Positions 11,377-22,827 of a stretch of DNA of 64,000 bases are shown here, piece after piece. The DNA is from Ornithodoros turicata (taxonomy: Eukaryota > Arthropoda > Arachnida > Ixodida > Argasidae), in the NCBI RefSeq assembly GCF_037126465.1, contig NC_088206.1, positions 11,879,187-11,943,186 on the forward strand, read 5' to 3'. Position numbers and translations under genes: made by a program. The notes beneath the pieces were generated by a model. The model was not told where the DNA came from and did not search any database. It saw nothing but the letters and a program-made list of their open reading frames with translations. How positions within the stretch are numbered: position 1 is the first letter of the stretch; the number at the start of each line of letters is the position of its first letter.

Positions 11377-13261
11377 ACCTTCCGCGGGAGTACTCCGGAG
11401 AATGTCGTTCGTGTGTGAATACTCGTTTAAAGCAAGTGCGGTACGCCTGCATGCTCGGGAGGAACTCACTATGGTCACATGTCCGAAACCCACGAATGGG
11501 TAACTCCAACAGTGTGGGAACTTAGAGAGCAGGCGCGTGCCCGCCAACAATTGCCAGACTATTATAAACGCTTTTGGACCATATCAGCTGCTGCAGAGTA
11601 CAGTCCTCGTTCCAGCGGTTGACGCGTGGGGGCGCTACTGCCCCACATTAAATAATACCCCCCCCCTCCATCCTGCCCACTAAGCACACAATGTGTGACG
11701 ACCTCCTCCTCCCCCCCCCCCCCCCTGAACACAATAACGCGATTTTGAAACAGATGTGCTCTGTCCATGTGAAAAGAGGACTGACACGCGGCACGCGACC
11801 TCACCTCCCCCATCTTTCGTGTGTGAAGCAGGCGATAGATTTGAAAAGGTGGAGGGGCAGATGTAATGCAGATGTGATGAGTGTGGGAAAATGAGAATGA
11901 GCTCTTTGTCGGAGATTTACGTGTTCTGCCGGTGGTAATCATCGTGGACTTAGCTCGTTAGCTTTGGTGATAGAGTGAGCATATTTGAAAGTGTCGTCTG
12001 CGAGTGTGTACCGTAATGTTTGGAAATGGCTTCGTAAGCTTGTTTCCCCTGCGCGCTTCTGGGCTGTCCCGTGGGAACGTGAAGTTGAATCTTTTAGAAA
12101 CTTGTGGTTTCCAGTTGTTTTGGGGGGGAAATAATGTGTTTGTTACGCGGCTTATGACTGGTGACGTAACTGTCTGGACTTGATGGGTTTTCGACGATGC
12201 CAAAAATGTCACATTGTGTGGAACATCCGAGGTAAAGCTTGACAGCAGTCGACCTCGGGTCAGTGCAAATTGATTCCAAATAGTAGGTCAAGTAGAACAT
12301 TCCCTAAGCACAGTTACACTGAAATATGTACACAACACTGCTCAAAGGTACCTCATGACTGTCCACGACTATACACGCCTGACTAGGCCTCCGTGCAAAT
12401 ACAAACACGGCACAAAACACATAGACACCAAGGCACGAAACACTTCGTTCCCTGGTGTCTCTCTTGGTGTCTTATGCTGTGTTCGTCGTTGTGTTAATTA
12501 GAAGTTTGTCTTAACGACAAACTCAAACTAATTAAAAATTCAAGTGCAATGTTTATTTTTCATTTATTTCCAAATGAGATAAAATAAGACATTGAAGCAA
12601 ACAAAGAAGGCAATAAAAATTAGAAAAAAAATCGTTTAAAATCAACTGCCGCGCACACCGGCAAACACTGTTCGATCGACACCCACACATGCGAGTTCGT
12701 TGAACTCTCTCGCACCGTAAACCCCTATTCCCAAACTATGTCACGTATGCCCGCATCTTATCAGACTGGTTATAGGATCTGTCCGGTAACTAGGCTGTAA
12801 TGTCACCGCATCACATGATCCCATCGATCACGTGACGATGTCGTCGTGCGTGTGTGTGTGTGTGTGTGCCGTCTGTTTCCTGTTGGTGTAAGCTGTTCCG
12901 CATCTGGGTTTCTGGGCCTGTGGATCAAGGCCACAGTCTCTCTTCACTGGGAAAAGAGAAGATGGCTACCACTTCCTTCCGCCTTATTTCCCATGCGTCG
13001 CTCTCTGTCGTCTGCTACTTGGGGCTTTGATGACATTACGCGTGACGTCACAAGGCGACATTCTGTTCTCGTGCGGTTTTCAACCAGCTGGTGGAGCTCT
13101 GACGGCCGCATGGAATGGAATGCGTTCTCGCGTGAGACATAACTGTGTGGGTTGGACTGCTTGCAATGCGTTGAAGCGTGATTGTGTGATATCTTCGATT
13201 TGGAAGAGGAATATTCTGATCTAGCAGTGTGTAGACCGTTCAACGGAATATGGAACGGATC
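11377..13261. other. Unassigned stretch with skew switches
   Basis: No gene is recognised. A C-rich block with long C runs (about 11660-11725) turns to G/T-rich sequence after about 11840. An imperfect hairpin pairs AAAACACATAGACACCAAG with CTTGGTGTCTTATGCTGTG (about 12413-12485). A GT microsatellite lies at 12847-12868. Confidence 0.35.
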
Positions 13262-13372
13262 TGGAAGTGGACGTTGATGTTGATGTTGGCGAAAAAAAAT
13301 AATAGGGAGAGATTGAAATCGTCACACGACGAATTGGGCTACTCCCATAAACAGACCCTCCCCCAAAGGTGG
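13262..13372 (+). repeat. LINE-tail-like repeat, copy 2 of a pair
   Basis: GTTGATGTTGGCGAAAAAAA leads into GGGAGAGATTGAAATCGTCA, CACGACGAATTGGGCTACTC and CCATAAACAGACCCTCCCCC. It matches 9852-9956 in order and strand. Confidence 0.7.
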
Positions 13373-15189
13373 AAGTAGTGGAAGTGGATGTGATGCCTTC
13401 GTGGTCAACGCATTCAACGAGTCAAGAAGTTCACATAGTTAAGGCATCCACCGTGTGGGGACATCCAACCGATTTAGAAGCTCCATCGGTCTAAGTCGGC
13501 AATAGAGTTTCCGGGGAATCTCATGGCAACCTACCTACACTGCCTCCCTCTCTGTTTGCAATAATTAATCGTATCGCAGTACGTTGACACAGTTTTAGGG
13601 GAGGTATAGGCCTCAGGCGTTGGTTGTGCCATCCTGTACGTCATGGACAAAATAGCATTGCAGATAACGATATTGTTTTCATTTTTATTTAGTTTTAAAA
13701 TATATGTATTTCCACACGAATGTCTCAGGAATGTCTTATTGCTGACCGAAATGTCTTCGACGGTCCTCGTGTTGTTAACGTCGTTATGATGTTGTTAAAA
13801 TTTGAACCATAGCATACCGCGCCAATAAAGTTGCATATCACGGCTGTTACATAATGTATGTTAACATTTTGTGTGCACTTAGTGATACTTTTAACGTACT
13901 TACCCGGACCAGAAGCACGTCGCACATGTTTCGTAAGCGATCTGCCGACCCGTAAAACCGCATTTTAGCTGCCTGGAAATACGCGTATATTTTACGTAAG
14001 GTGCATGTCAGACCTATTGATCTTCGTACCCAATCAATCTAATCTAAAGTTCGTATACACATCATGCCTGATAATGTGGCATAAATGCAGTCATTTGTAT
14101 CCCGTCGTCGTACCCAGACTAACATTTCCAGTGTGGGATGTTCCCACCATATATCCATAGACGTGTTTCAGATCAGTGTCTCGCGAAAATTGTGGTTCTT
14201 CTACAGGGCTACATGCGTGGTGGTATTTGAAGGAGAAAAAGAGAGTAAGAAAAAAAAAATAACGAAGCATGTGGGCTAGCCCATAGTACTCAGCGCCATC
14301 GACAGCCGCGTCGCAACGAAAAAAAAAAAGTTTAAAAAAATTGGTCAATAGGTCAATGTCATTCTAGGAAACAGACTCTTCCACGGGCTCCGCGACTTCT
14401 TCCTACACCATAAGCCTATATACATACGGGCACCGGTATATAACTGCCCCTCCAGACCACCTGCCCCATACCTTCGTCTAATTTGTCGGAAATGGCACGC
14501 AAGCGGTGAAAAGCAACCGTCACATTTTCTCACGGCACCACACACACACGCACACACATGCAGGAAGTCATTTCGACACTTTTCCCCTTTGCCGCTTTCG
14601 CCGTTTTTTTCTCCATCTCCTTTTACTCTTTACAAAGCTCTCACCTCTGATCCCCCGTTAGAAAGCCCGTGCATTTTTACGGGGTGAATATATAACAAAA
14701 AATGTCCGCTCAGTCAACGAACTGATTTTTGGGCCAAGATCGAGCGCAGTACCTTCTCTCTCTGCTGTACAGGCGGAAGATTCTCCGAAACCCTGCGGTA
14801 GTGGCCCATTGTAGTCGGACCCCCGCGGTGAATATTGGCTGCTTTCGGCGGAGGGTTCGGCGTGTGAAGTGGCGGCCGACTTTATGGTGTGTATATCGGG
14901 GCCAAGATCAACGAACGCGACACCTGGTGACGAAGATGACAATGAGAGGTGGAATGGCGGGGAAGAGGGGTGAGAGTCCGTGCGGTTAATGTTGTTATAC
15001 CAGCCGGCCGTGTGAGTTTAGTGTTCGTCTATATCTGACGGTTATACCGGGCTTCCTTTTTTATATATTCGTTACGTACTTTTTGTAACAAGCTATGAGA
15101 GCAGCGTTTGATGCCGTTTTTCGACAGACATTCCCTCGAAGAAGGTATACGTATACTACTATTAGGTAACTAGTAGTTAATTAACTATT
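13373..15189. other. Unassigned stretch
   Basis: No gene or defined repeat is recognised. GGGCCAAGATC occurs twice (about 14737 and 14901), once after and once before a shared TCAACGAAC motif. This hints at an old duplication, nothing firmer. Confidence 0.3.
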
Positions 15190-15511
15190 TAATTGGGGGC
15201 TTTCGGACAAAAGGGAGACAGCAAGACGGAAGATAATTCTCGTTGAAAGCCATTCTGTTTCCTAAATCCGGAAGAGACCACGCACATTGAAACATCGCCG
15301 ATCACGGCTATGCAAATGAGCCGGAACCAAAACCGCCTCCCTGGGCTCCTCATGCGCGCAGTTTCGATTTCGGTATTTGCATAGCAATATTCAGCGATGG
15401 ATAATTTTCAACGTACTTGCTCGATTCAGGATTATTCAAAATGTAGAATGGCTTTCAATGAGCGTTGCCTTCCATTCTGCTGTCTCGCTTATGCGCGAAA
15501 GCCTCTAATTA
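15190..15511. mobile_element. Foldback element with about 120-base imperfect arms
   Basis: Left-arm blocks appear in reverse order and complement on the right: GGGGGCTTTCGG, GAGACAGCA, TTGAAAGCCATTCT, CATCGCCGA and CTATGCAAAT. The outer ends are flanked by TAATT on both sides, a possible 5-bp target duplication. An octamer ATGCAAAT lies in each arm; that follows from the symmetry and is not evidence of regulation. Confidence 0.7.
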
Positions 15512-16334
15512 AAGGGTTACTTAATGGATTTTGGTGTAGTCATCTGGCAGTTATTCTCCTCGGGAGAATGTTCCCCTGGACGCACAAGTCACCTGCAAAA
15601 AAGGCATCCATTCCATGGCGCTCTCTTATAATCCCTTTTATAGATGTTCCTTTTTTTTTTTTTTTTTACGTCACCCGCGAAAGATTTTGTGAAGACAGCA
15701 CACTCCGTAGTGATCGTTTTCGTTCGCAGGACGTGCTTATTGGAATAACGGCTCGTTGCATCACAACGAAACCAACTGCATAGTATTACTAGTAGCCCAA
15801 AGTGTTTCAGAGTATTTTTTATACTGCAGTTAATTAATTAGTGGAAATTAATTTTCTAACTTTCTAATTACGAAGATTACAACGAAGATGTCAATTGTGA
15901 AGTTGTAGGCGCTGCCATGAGAAAACGAATCCAGTTGGTTTTCATCTCTCTAGCTCTAACGACTTGTTTTTTTCCCGGGTCTCCAGAAATGCGCCCGGAT
16001 TTCCGAAACTTGGACGGAGCATGTTTCCGTCGCGCAAAAAAAGCTCTCGATCGCAGCGCCCTCCCACGTCCACTTGACGAACACGGAGATATGCGATCCA
16101 TTCCACCTACACTCTTATCTATCACCCTTGCATGGTGCCGTATGTGCTAGACGATCAGAAGGCACAGTGACGATGACAACGCGGCGCTTTGTCTTTTTAT
16201 TGTTTGTTTGAATTCCTCCTCTTTTTTTCTTCTTTCGCCGTGAAGCAACTGAAAGTACGCGACAGGGACTTTAGATTCGACAGACTTTTGTCTCCGTACG
16301 CACACTCTTTGTTGAATGCTCTGTGGGTCAAATA
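15512..16334. other. Unassigned stretch upstream of the transposase relic
   Basis: It includes a 16-base T run (about 15651-15667). It may hold the 5' end of the element at 16335, but I could not pair terminal inverted repeats with the far side. Confidence 0.3.
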
Positions 16335-17395
16335 ATGCCCTATTCCAACGAAGAAAGAGCTGACATGGTGCTTGCCCTAGGTGTCGCAGAGCGCAATAAG
16401 AAAAAGGCAGCGAAGCTTTTTCAGATGTGGCATCCCGGCAGGAGACCAAGACCTGCGATGATTATTCGTCCACACGAGACGCTAAAAGAATTTCGCAAGT
16501 TTTCCCAAAAGCGTCGTAGGTCATCGACACCTTCAGGCGACGTTCGACCAAACATCCTGGTGTTCTTTGAGGCACACTCTCTAGCCAGCCTCCGCAAGGC
16601 CAGCAGTCAGCGCGGCGTTCCGTTGTCGACAGTGTGGAGGGTAGTAAAAGAGGCCTGCCCCCATCCTTACCACGTTCAACTGCATCAACGGTTGCAGCAA
16701 AGAGACTTCGAAACCCGGTTGCACTATGCCAACTGGCTTTTGCGCATTGTCGATCAGAACCCGCAATTTTTTAGAAACGTCATCTGGACGGACGAGGCAA
16801 GATTCTCCCGGGACGCGCAAGGAGAACCTGCGCAACTCTGATTATTGGAACCACCAATACCCATTGGCTTCGCAAGTCGCATCATCAATACAAATGGTCC
16901 CTCAACGTCTGGTGCAGCATTTCCGACGGGACCTTCATTGGGCCCATCTTGCTTGATGGGACACTGACCGCAGACAGATACCTAAACGAGGTTCTTCAGG
17001 GCCCCGTGGAAGAGTTCTGCGCCAACCTCCGCCCACTAGCGCGATATGGTCTGCTGTGGTTTCAGCACGATGGCGCTCCCGCACACAGCTCCAGCCCAGC
17101 TCGCGCCTATCTTGACCACGCATTTCCTAACCAGTGCTGGGTGGGAATGTTCGGACCAGTGCCATGGCCCGCCAGGTCCTCGGACCTTACGCCTTTGGAT
17201 TTCTTTTTGTGGGGATATGTGAAGGACCGCGTGTACGTCGAGGACACGACAACGCTCGATGACCTCAAGGCGATGATCACTCAAGTTTGCTGTGAAATTC
17301 CCGAGGACATGTTGCGGAGGGCGATCGAGAACACAGTCAGGAGATGCCGATTTTGTGTGATGACGCAAGGCGACCTCTTCGAGCACCTGCTCTGA
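16335..17395 (+). pseudogene. DDE transposase relic (DUF4817 / DDE_3 type, IS630-Tc1-mariner group)
   Basis: The product would be an arthropod transposase of the type with an N-terminal DUF4817 helix-turn-helix (starting MPYSNEERADMVLALG) and a C-terminal DDE_3 catalytic core. Three likely catalytic aspartates are visible: WTDEARF (16791), FQHDGAPAH (17069) and TPLDFFLWG (17198). The last two are 42 residues apart, wider than the 34 of classic mariner. The frame is open from 16335 to about 16822, then shifts, then shifts again near 16850. From there it is open to the normal-looking C-terminus EHLL and stop at 17393. Two frameshifts in about 350 codons mean it is dead but young. The start is chosen at the family's usual MPYSNEE; an in-frame ATG lies 12 bases upstream. 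The assignment rests on recalled family motifs. Confidence 0.85.
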
Positions 17396-18234
17396 ATGTC
17401 CATAATATTGTTTCTCTTGCATTTCGTCGTGTCCCATCTTCAAAACTTCAATAGAAGTCTCTTCCTCTTCGCTTTAGGTCGGGAGCAGCAATATTTTTTT
17501 AACAACAGTGTGCAGAATGTTTGCGCTCTGTTCCATCCACCAGTATTCGGATAGAAGATTAATTAAAGGACTCCTACTTGAAGAAAGGCCACACTCTTGC
17601 ACATCATGCAGTCTTCAATAGGAACCAGGACTCTTGTACCCAGAGGGTCTACCCCTGAAGTTGGCAGGGGTAGGATATTACACCCTGTCTCTCCTGCTCA
17701 TTCCTGCACCTCTCCGTCTATTCACGTTTGTGGGCAGCTCAGGCTGTAGTTGCTTCGCGAGGTTAATGAAGAGCTATAATAAAACGAGCGACTTGCGTTT
17801 TTGTAAAAAAGAAAAGAGAAGTATGCCTTTCGTGAAAGTGGCGTGTTTCGAAAAAACAAAAAACCCGTTATACACGGAAATATTTTCTTGCAGACTTCCT
17901 TTTTAGGTCGGTGACGTACAAATTCTAGCCTCTTCCAGAGTGTGGTGTGGCTTTCTCCCATGTCTCTTAGGGTCAGTTGACAAAACCGGCTAAAGGGCAC
18001 TGGACTTCATAAAAGGTTAATGAAATTCATTTCAGAAGAATGGCGTGATTGAGAAAGGACGCGAAACGGAAAGCAGAGAGGAGACTGAAGTATGCTATGA
18101 CAGCGACGCTGTTGCATCGGAGTTTAACAGATTTGACTAAACGTCTTTCAAATATAGCATATGCACATATCATTCACCGCTTTGGTTTATTGTGTGTACT
18201 GGTGGCATTAGTGAAGCTTGTAGCGCCATTGCGG
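17396..18234. other. Unassigned stretch
   Basis: It lies directly downstream of the transposase relic and may include its 3' end. I see no terminal repeat, gene or RNA. Confidence 0.3.
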
Positions 18235-18420
18235 TGCGCGTTATGCACCGATGCGCGTTATACATCGATCATTTTTCAAATTCGGCCCATTTTTAGGCCC
18301 ATTCGGCCCGCGTTATATATATATATGTACACACACATGCATACATAAATGGGATGATGATGTGGCGTGGTGGGCGTTATACACGAATGCGCGTTATACA
18401 CCGGAAAATACGGTACTTTC
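18235..18420. repeat. GCGTTATACACC-type repeat
   Basis: Variants of GCGCGTTATGCACC, GCGCGTTATACATC and GCGCGTTATACACCGG recur through this interval, followed by AAAATACGGTAC. A related CGCGTTATACAGTATACTGG plus AAAATACGGTAC lies at about 61031-61063. A TA/CA microsatellite sits between copies. Confidence 0.6.
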
Positions 18421-18499
18421 CTTCATAATCATACTCAAAAGTGTTCCAGAAACGGTGTTATAGTAGAAACCATAACTGTTGCTGGCCACTCCTGCACCG

Positions 18500-18839
18500 T
18501 ATATAGGGTGTTTTCACATGATGTCAAACGGACGCGTTTGGCCGCCATGGGGGTGGTCATTTTTTCGGCGCAGCTGCCGAGGTTATCTAGCATTTGTTCG
18601 AAAACGAAGCCTTGAATGGTGTTTTGAAATTCGGTCGCGTCCGTACCCTTCTTTTGTCCCGAAGACACTTCGTCATTGTCGTTCTCACATTTTCTTTTAT
18701 GAAAACTATGGTTGTCGCATTGAAAAATAGCGCAGTTTGTCACCTTTCAATGTTGCCAGCACGAAAAGTGACCAACAGTGGGAGGAGCTTACGGGCATGC
18801 CCACGTCACAATGTGACGTAGGTGAAAACTCCCTATATA
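18500..18839. mobile_element. MITE with GGGTGTTTTCAC termini
   Basis: The left end TATATAGGGTGTTTTCACAT mirrors the right end GTGAAAACTCCCTATATA with a few mismatches, and ATGATGTCA mirrors TGACGTAGG further in. TATATA beside both ends could be a target duplication. On the minus strand a 102-codon frame begins MTNCAIFQCDN, which loosely resembles the start of a THAP zinc finger. The downstream THAP cysteine, histidine and proline positions are not evident. Confidence 0.6.
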
Positions 18840-19450
18840 GGCACACTTTTCGCAGATATTCAAAATCAAGATGGAATCAACGCGTATCAGCGCCACACGC
18901 GTGTCTTGTCACTCCGTACGTCGGCTTACGAGCGCCACCACTCAACGAACTCCCGCAATCCGAAGGGGGTGGGGTGGGGAGTCGTTTATCGAAATCGCTC
19001 AGGGAATCCCGAACATGTGTGGCTTTCGTATATAGCACCAACAGCGGATCCCGCCCGACGTCACCGTACGATGGGTCCCTGTGGGAACATTCTGGCGTCC
19101 TCGTTCACAGACAAACGCTTTGTCCGAACCCCTCAAAAACCGATGGTCCCTTTCGTTAACTTCGCGGGGATGCAGATGGTTCGCGGACAGGTGAGGAGAG
19201 TCATGGGTCCGATATCCGACCGCTGGTTCGGACGCTGGGTGTGCACCCCAGCTCCTTTATGTGTGAGGTCGTTTTTGTCGGGATATACCTTTCACTCTGG
19301 GCTGCTCTTCCCCCCTTCCCCAATCAAACTTTCGGTCATGTTATATTGCTTTGTAAAACGGGGATGGGGCAGCTGTGTTCCAACGGTCTCTGGCATTCCT
19401 ACCGATTTCACCATTGCCTCGGGAAACTTTGTTGCGCTTTATTTCCATCA
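18840..19450 (+). other. Unassigned stretch with unrecognised 216-codon frame (18822-19472)
   Basis: A plus-strand frame runs from inside the right end of the MITE, across this GC-richer stretch, and into the tail of SINE copy C. Because it starts and ends in repeats and shows no known motif, I do not call a gene. The lower stop-codon density of GC-richer DNA probably explains its length. Confidence 0.25.
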
Positions 19451-19690
19451 TTTTTTTTTAATTCTGCGTTAACGCCGCGAAGCAACTGTGGCTATGAGCG
19501 GCGTGCAGATGAGAACAGATGGAGAGAGGACAGCAGGAAGGAGCGGTGGACGGGTGTTAGTATGCATCCTGGGCCGACTTCAGGGGGAACTAGTGCCGAC
19601 ATTCGTCTGGAAACTCTTCGGAAAACACGGGGGAATACCTCAGACAGCACAGTCGGCCCCAGGATTCGAACCGGTGCCACGTCCCAGTCT
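19451..19690 (-). repeat. SINE copy C (minus strand, nearly full length)
   Basis: Read on the minus strand it has the B-box motif GGTTCGAATCC (about 19667-19677), the fixed middle blocks (GACGAATGTCGGCAC, AAGTCGGCCCAGGATGC) and CCATCTGTTCTCATCTGCAC. It ends CAGTTGCTTCGCGGCG followed by an A-rich tail (T run at 19451-19459 on the plus strand). It is the only clear minus-strand copy. Confidence 0.85.
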
Positions 19691-22065
19691 TTTCCACCAT
19701 TTTGTTGTTGCGCACACTGTATGCATCTTTCAGCGTGGCTGCGCAACTTGCAACTGAATATCTGTGCATGACATATCATTCTTCTATAGACGTTACATTG
19801 TCTCCTTGAAGAGGAGTACGAAGCGGAAAATGATTTTTTTTTTCCTAACAATTTCCAATGGAGCACCGAGTTGACAGATAGTAACAGCGACTGCGACGAT
19901 GACCGTTTTTATTAAACACCCGTTCTGTAGACAAACGCAGAAACAATCCAGGCGTTCAGTTGAGCAAGTGCATCTGTAGCTGCGTGACTATTTTCAAAGA
20001 TTTATATTTTCAAAGTGGTTTAATTTAGGGAAGATAAAAAGAGGAACGTCCCGGTATAACCTGTCCCGACTTAGTCGGGACTCACGTACGCCTTCGCGTT
20101 TTTCTTTGTCCAATCAACCAAAAGAGAAAGGAACGAAACAAATCTGAAAACATGTACCTTCACCAGTGTTATCCCTTCTCAAAAGCGAGAGAGAGAGAGA
20201 AGAGAAAATTAAGACGATTTTAATTGTCCCTTGACCCATTTGATTGATCTAAAATTTTGAGACAGGCCCTCATTGTTGCCTTAAGGCGGTGCATCAGAGC
20301 CGGCACTTCGTCGTCTACAATCGAGGGATGGCGCAGCGAGCGAAATGGTTCGCGCAGACACCGCTTCACAACATTTTGGCGCTTGCTTGGAAATGCGGTA
20401 CCGCTGATGTAACGTCTTCTTATTCTGTTATTTTTGTTTTCTCTTTGCGCGCGACGGGTCAAGCGAAATCTTGTGCAAACATATGACCGCTCGTGCTCAC
20501 CCATGCCAAGTCCAATACTGTAAACACGCATATCGCGCTCAGCCAGACGGAACAATTAGTGGCGCGGCTTTTGAATGCGCCCAGGCTGTCCAGCTGTCTC
20601 CTGAACTTCTTCGTCGATCTGTTGCTGTTCCGTGCTGTGTTCTTGTCGGGCGAAGGGTTAGTCACCAGTCGTTTCGTGTGATTTCGGCAATGCTTTCGCA
20701 TATAATAAATGAAATTCCTCGTAACACAAAAAACCTAGGTTGGACACGACGCGGTTGAAACACGTTGGTGTCGGCATGTTATAGCTTACCGACATTACGC
20801 GGAAATTGCGAAACGAAGCCGCAACCTGTTTTTGTTATTTTCTGTCACTCTGGGCTTACAAATCTCAGACCACGTTGTGGTGGTACAAAACACTTCATTT
20901 ACTTGCACAGTCAGCGGAAATCAAATAAAACTGCAAAGAGGCTGCATGACGTTTCCCATATCCTTGGACATCAGTGGAGAAGGAGGAAAAAGGCAAAAGA
21001 GAAGAAGAAAAGGGAAGAAAAGCAGGGTAGAGGAGAAAAATGTGTCTGCCTGGACCATACAGCTGCTTGGAACGTAAAGTGCGAATGGAGGTTTCCAGTT
21101 TGGTCGTCTGTATAATTCGGGTCCGTTGTGCTCATCCTGGTCGTCACTAACCACGGCCCCAGACTTCACCCAAGCACAGATCAGCATGCCGCGAACTGGG
21201 TCTCTGATGTCCCATTCGTCTGGAAGTGACCTTCAGCTCGTGGTTCTGTCAGTCTGGATCTCGGAGTGAGAGCATTTCGTAACAAATTGTCATTGTGAGT
21301 GTCATCTTGCCTATCCGCGCAGGAACTTCCAGAAATCCTCTCTAGCTTTCTTTTTCGTCCTCGTCGTGGCTGCCGACATCACGACCTTGTCTCGATTAGC
21401 AAAAAGCACACGGCACACTGATTACAATTGTTTTGGCCTGGCGTACTTCCTTCTGTAATCGGGAACTCTAATTCGCATGCTTCGAGGATAGCGAGGGTCA
21501 ACAAGCTCTAGCAGGAGGCAGTCGCTATAAATTCGCGCAAGGTACACCACCCTTTTCTCGTTCCGCAAGGCGTCGTCCAGTACCTACAACGAAGAGGCAG
21601 TACTGACGGTTGGTTATACGTGGAGTTGGCCGTGGATCTGGTACCGGTAGACATGCGTGCACTTCCACAGACCGCACTTACTTCCTCAGTTCCGGTACGT
21701 GACTCTGTCCTATACCCTTGCTACGGTCCGCCAGTTGGTCCTGATATTTCACGAATGTTCCGGTCACTATACACGGCATGTTCAGCGCAGCACAGAACTG
21801 AGCATGGGCTCAATATCGCGCTCCACTAGAGAGGACTCCCAAAACTACAGCGGTGTTCACGTCCATATGATCTTGTCCGATGCTTGGTGGACGCTCAGTG
21901 TCAGCCACACCCTTTAGTCTGTACATTTTGCACTGCAGTGTTAGTTCACTGCGCAATCCTTTTCTGCGTTCAGAAACGACTTTCATGTCCGCAAGTGCAC
22001 AACAATGGGTGATGGTTTCCGAGCGCCTTGAAGCTACTGAACAGGTGCATTAGTGACAGACAGAC
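19691..22065. other. Unassigned stretch
   Basis: No gene is recognised. A short perfect hairpin GTCCCGAC-TTA-GTCGGGAC lies at about 20067-20085. The interval 20150-20240 (GA microsatellite, then AATTGTCC and TGATTGATC) resembles 27190-27240, so a repeat is shared. The remaining open frames are short. Confidence 0.3.
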
Positions 22066-22130
22066 GTAACTAAAGCCCACAATATTGACATGTAACTAAA
22101 GCCCGAAATACTGACATGTAACTAAAGCAC
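22066..22130 (+). repeat. 26-bp tandem repeat, about 2.5 copies
   Basis: The unit begins GTAACTAAAGCCC and ends TGACAT. It is repeated at 22066, 22092 and partly at 22118. It abuts the broken YqaJ-type fragment. Confidence 0.85.
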
Positions 22131-22156
22131 TTGTAGAGGGGCGCATCCTGCATACT

Positions 22157-22702
22157 CTACCAAAAAAAAGACGCCGTAAGCCGCTTTCTCCTTTCTTGTT
22201 TCCACCGGAGGCTCAGCGACTGCTCTATGGTGTCTTCCTGTAATGCGGCATGCTCCTCCTCTGAGAGCTCAAGCAATTTTTTGTAGTCGATGCATGCCGT
22301 CGCGAAGGACGTTGGCTCCATGTCTGGTCTTTGCGCTTGTTCCCCATAGTCAGCAATTCGGCGCTCGGGCTTCTTACGCAGGGCTGGAAGGCTGGCCTTC
22401 TTCGCTTTGGTGTTGAGACGGCGCTTGGCCCTTGCCTCTTCACGTGCTCACGTGCACTACAACGTTTTTGAAGGCTCAAAGTGTACTTCCCTGGCTTTGT
22501 TTGACACATCTCCTTGTGCACACGATGATGCAAACCTTCACGTGAGTTCACTGTTACGGCTGCGGCAAATGCGCGTGTTTGGTAAGACCGCCTCTGACAG
22601 AAGTTGATCCGCTTTCCCCCAACAAACTTCGCGATAACGGAATTGAAGTGCTCGGCGGCGTTATTGTCAACATTCATCAACAAGCTGCGAGCATTGCCTG
22701 CA
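22157..22702 (-). pseudogene. Fragment of a multicopy arthropod gene with a YqaJ-type nuclease domain
   Basis: The minus strand reads NVDNNAAEHFNSVIAKFVGG, then KRINF and a YQTR motif, a basic linker (TPKRRR), then after a frame break near 22352 DYGEQAQRPDMEPTSF, and finally WKQERRKRLTAS just before a stop at 22157-22159. The NNAAEHFN block and the RKRLTAS motif are typical of repeated arthropod proteins that carry a YqaJ / lambda-exonuclease-like nuclease domain. RLTAS normally opens that domain. Here it is cut off at exactly that point, so nearly the whole nuclease is missing. With a frameshift, no start and no catalytic core it cannot be functional. Whether the intact family is a transposon or a domesticated host gene is not decided here. 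Assignment is from recalled motifs. Confidence 0.55.
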
Positions 22703-22707
22703 ACACG

Positions 22708-22799
22708 ACTTAGTGTGATCTCAGTGACTTAGTGACTCAGTGACTAAGTGACTTAGTGACTCAGTGTGATCTCAGTGATCTCCAGTGTGATCTCAGTGC
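22708..22799 (+). repeat. AGTGACT / AGTGTGATCTC tandem tract
   Basis: Units of AGTGACT(C/T) alternate with AGTGTGATCTC over about 90 bases, directly upstream of the YqaJ-type fragment. Confidence 0.8.
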
Positions 22800-22827
22800 G
22801 CAACCCTGTTCTGCACTCATGAATTAT

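Noticed and set aside
15305..15380. Paired octamers (ATGCAAAT) as a regulatory element
   Set aside because: They are mirror positions in the two arms of a foldback and follow from its symmetry.
18822..19472. 216-codon plus-strand frame as a gene
   Set aside because: It starts inside a MITE terminus and ends in the tail of a minus-strand SINE, so its limits are set by repeats.
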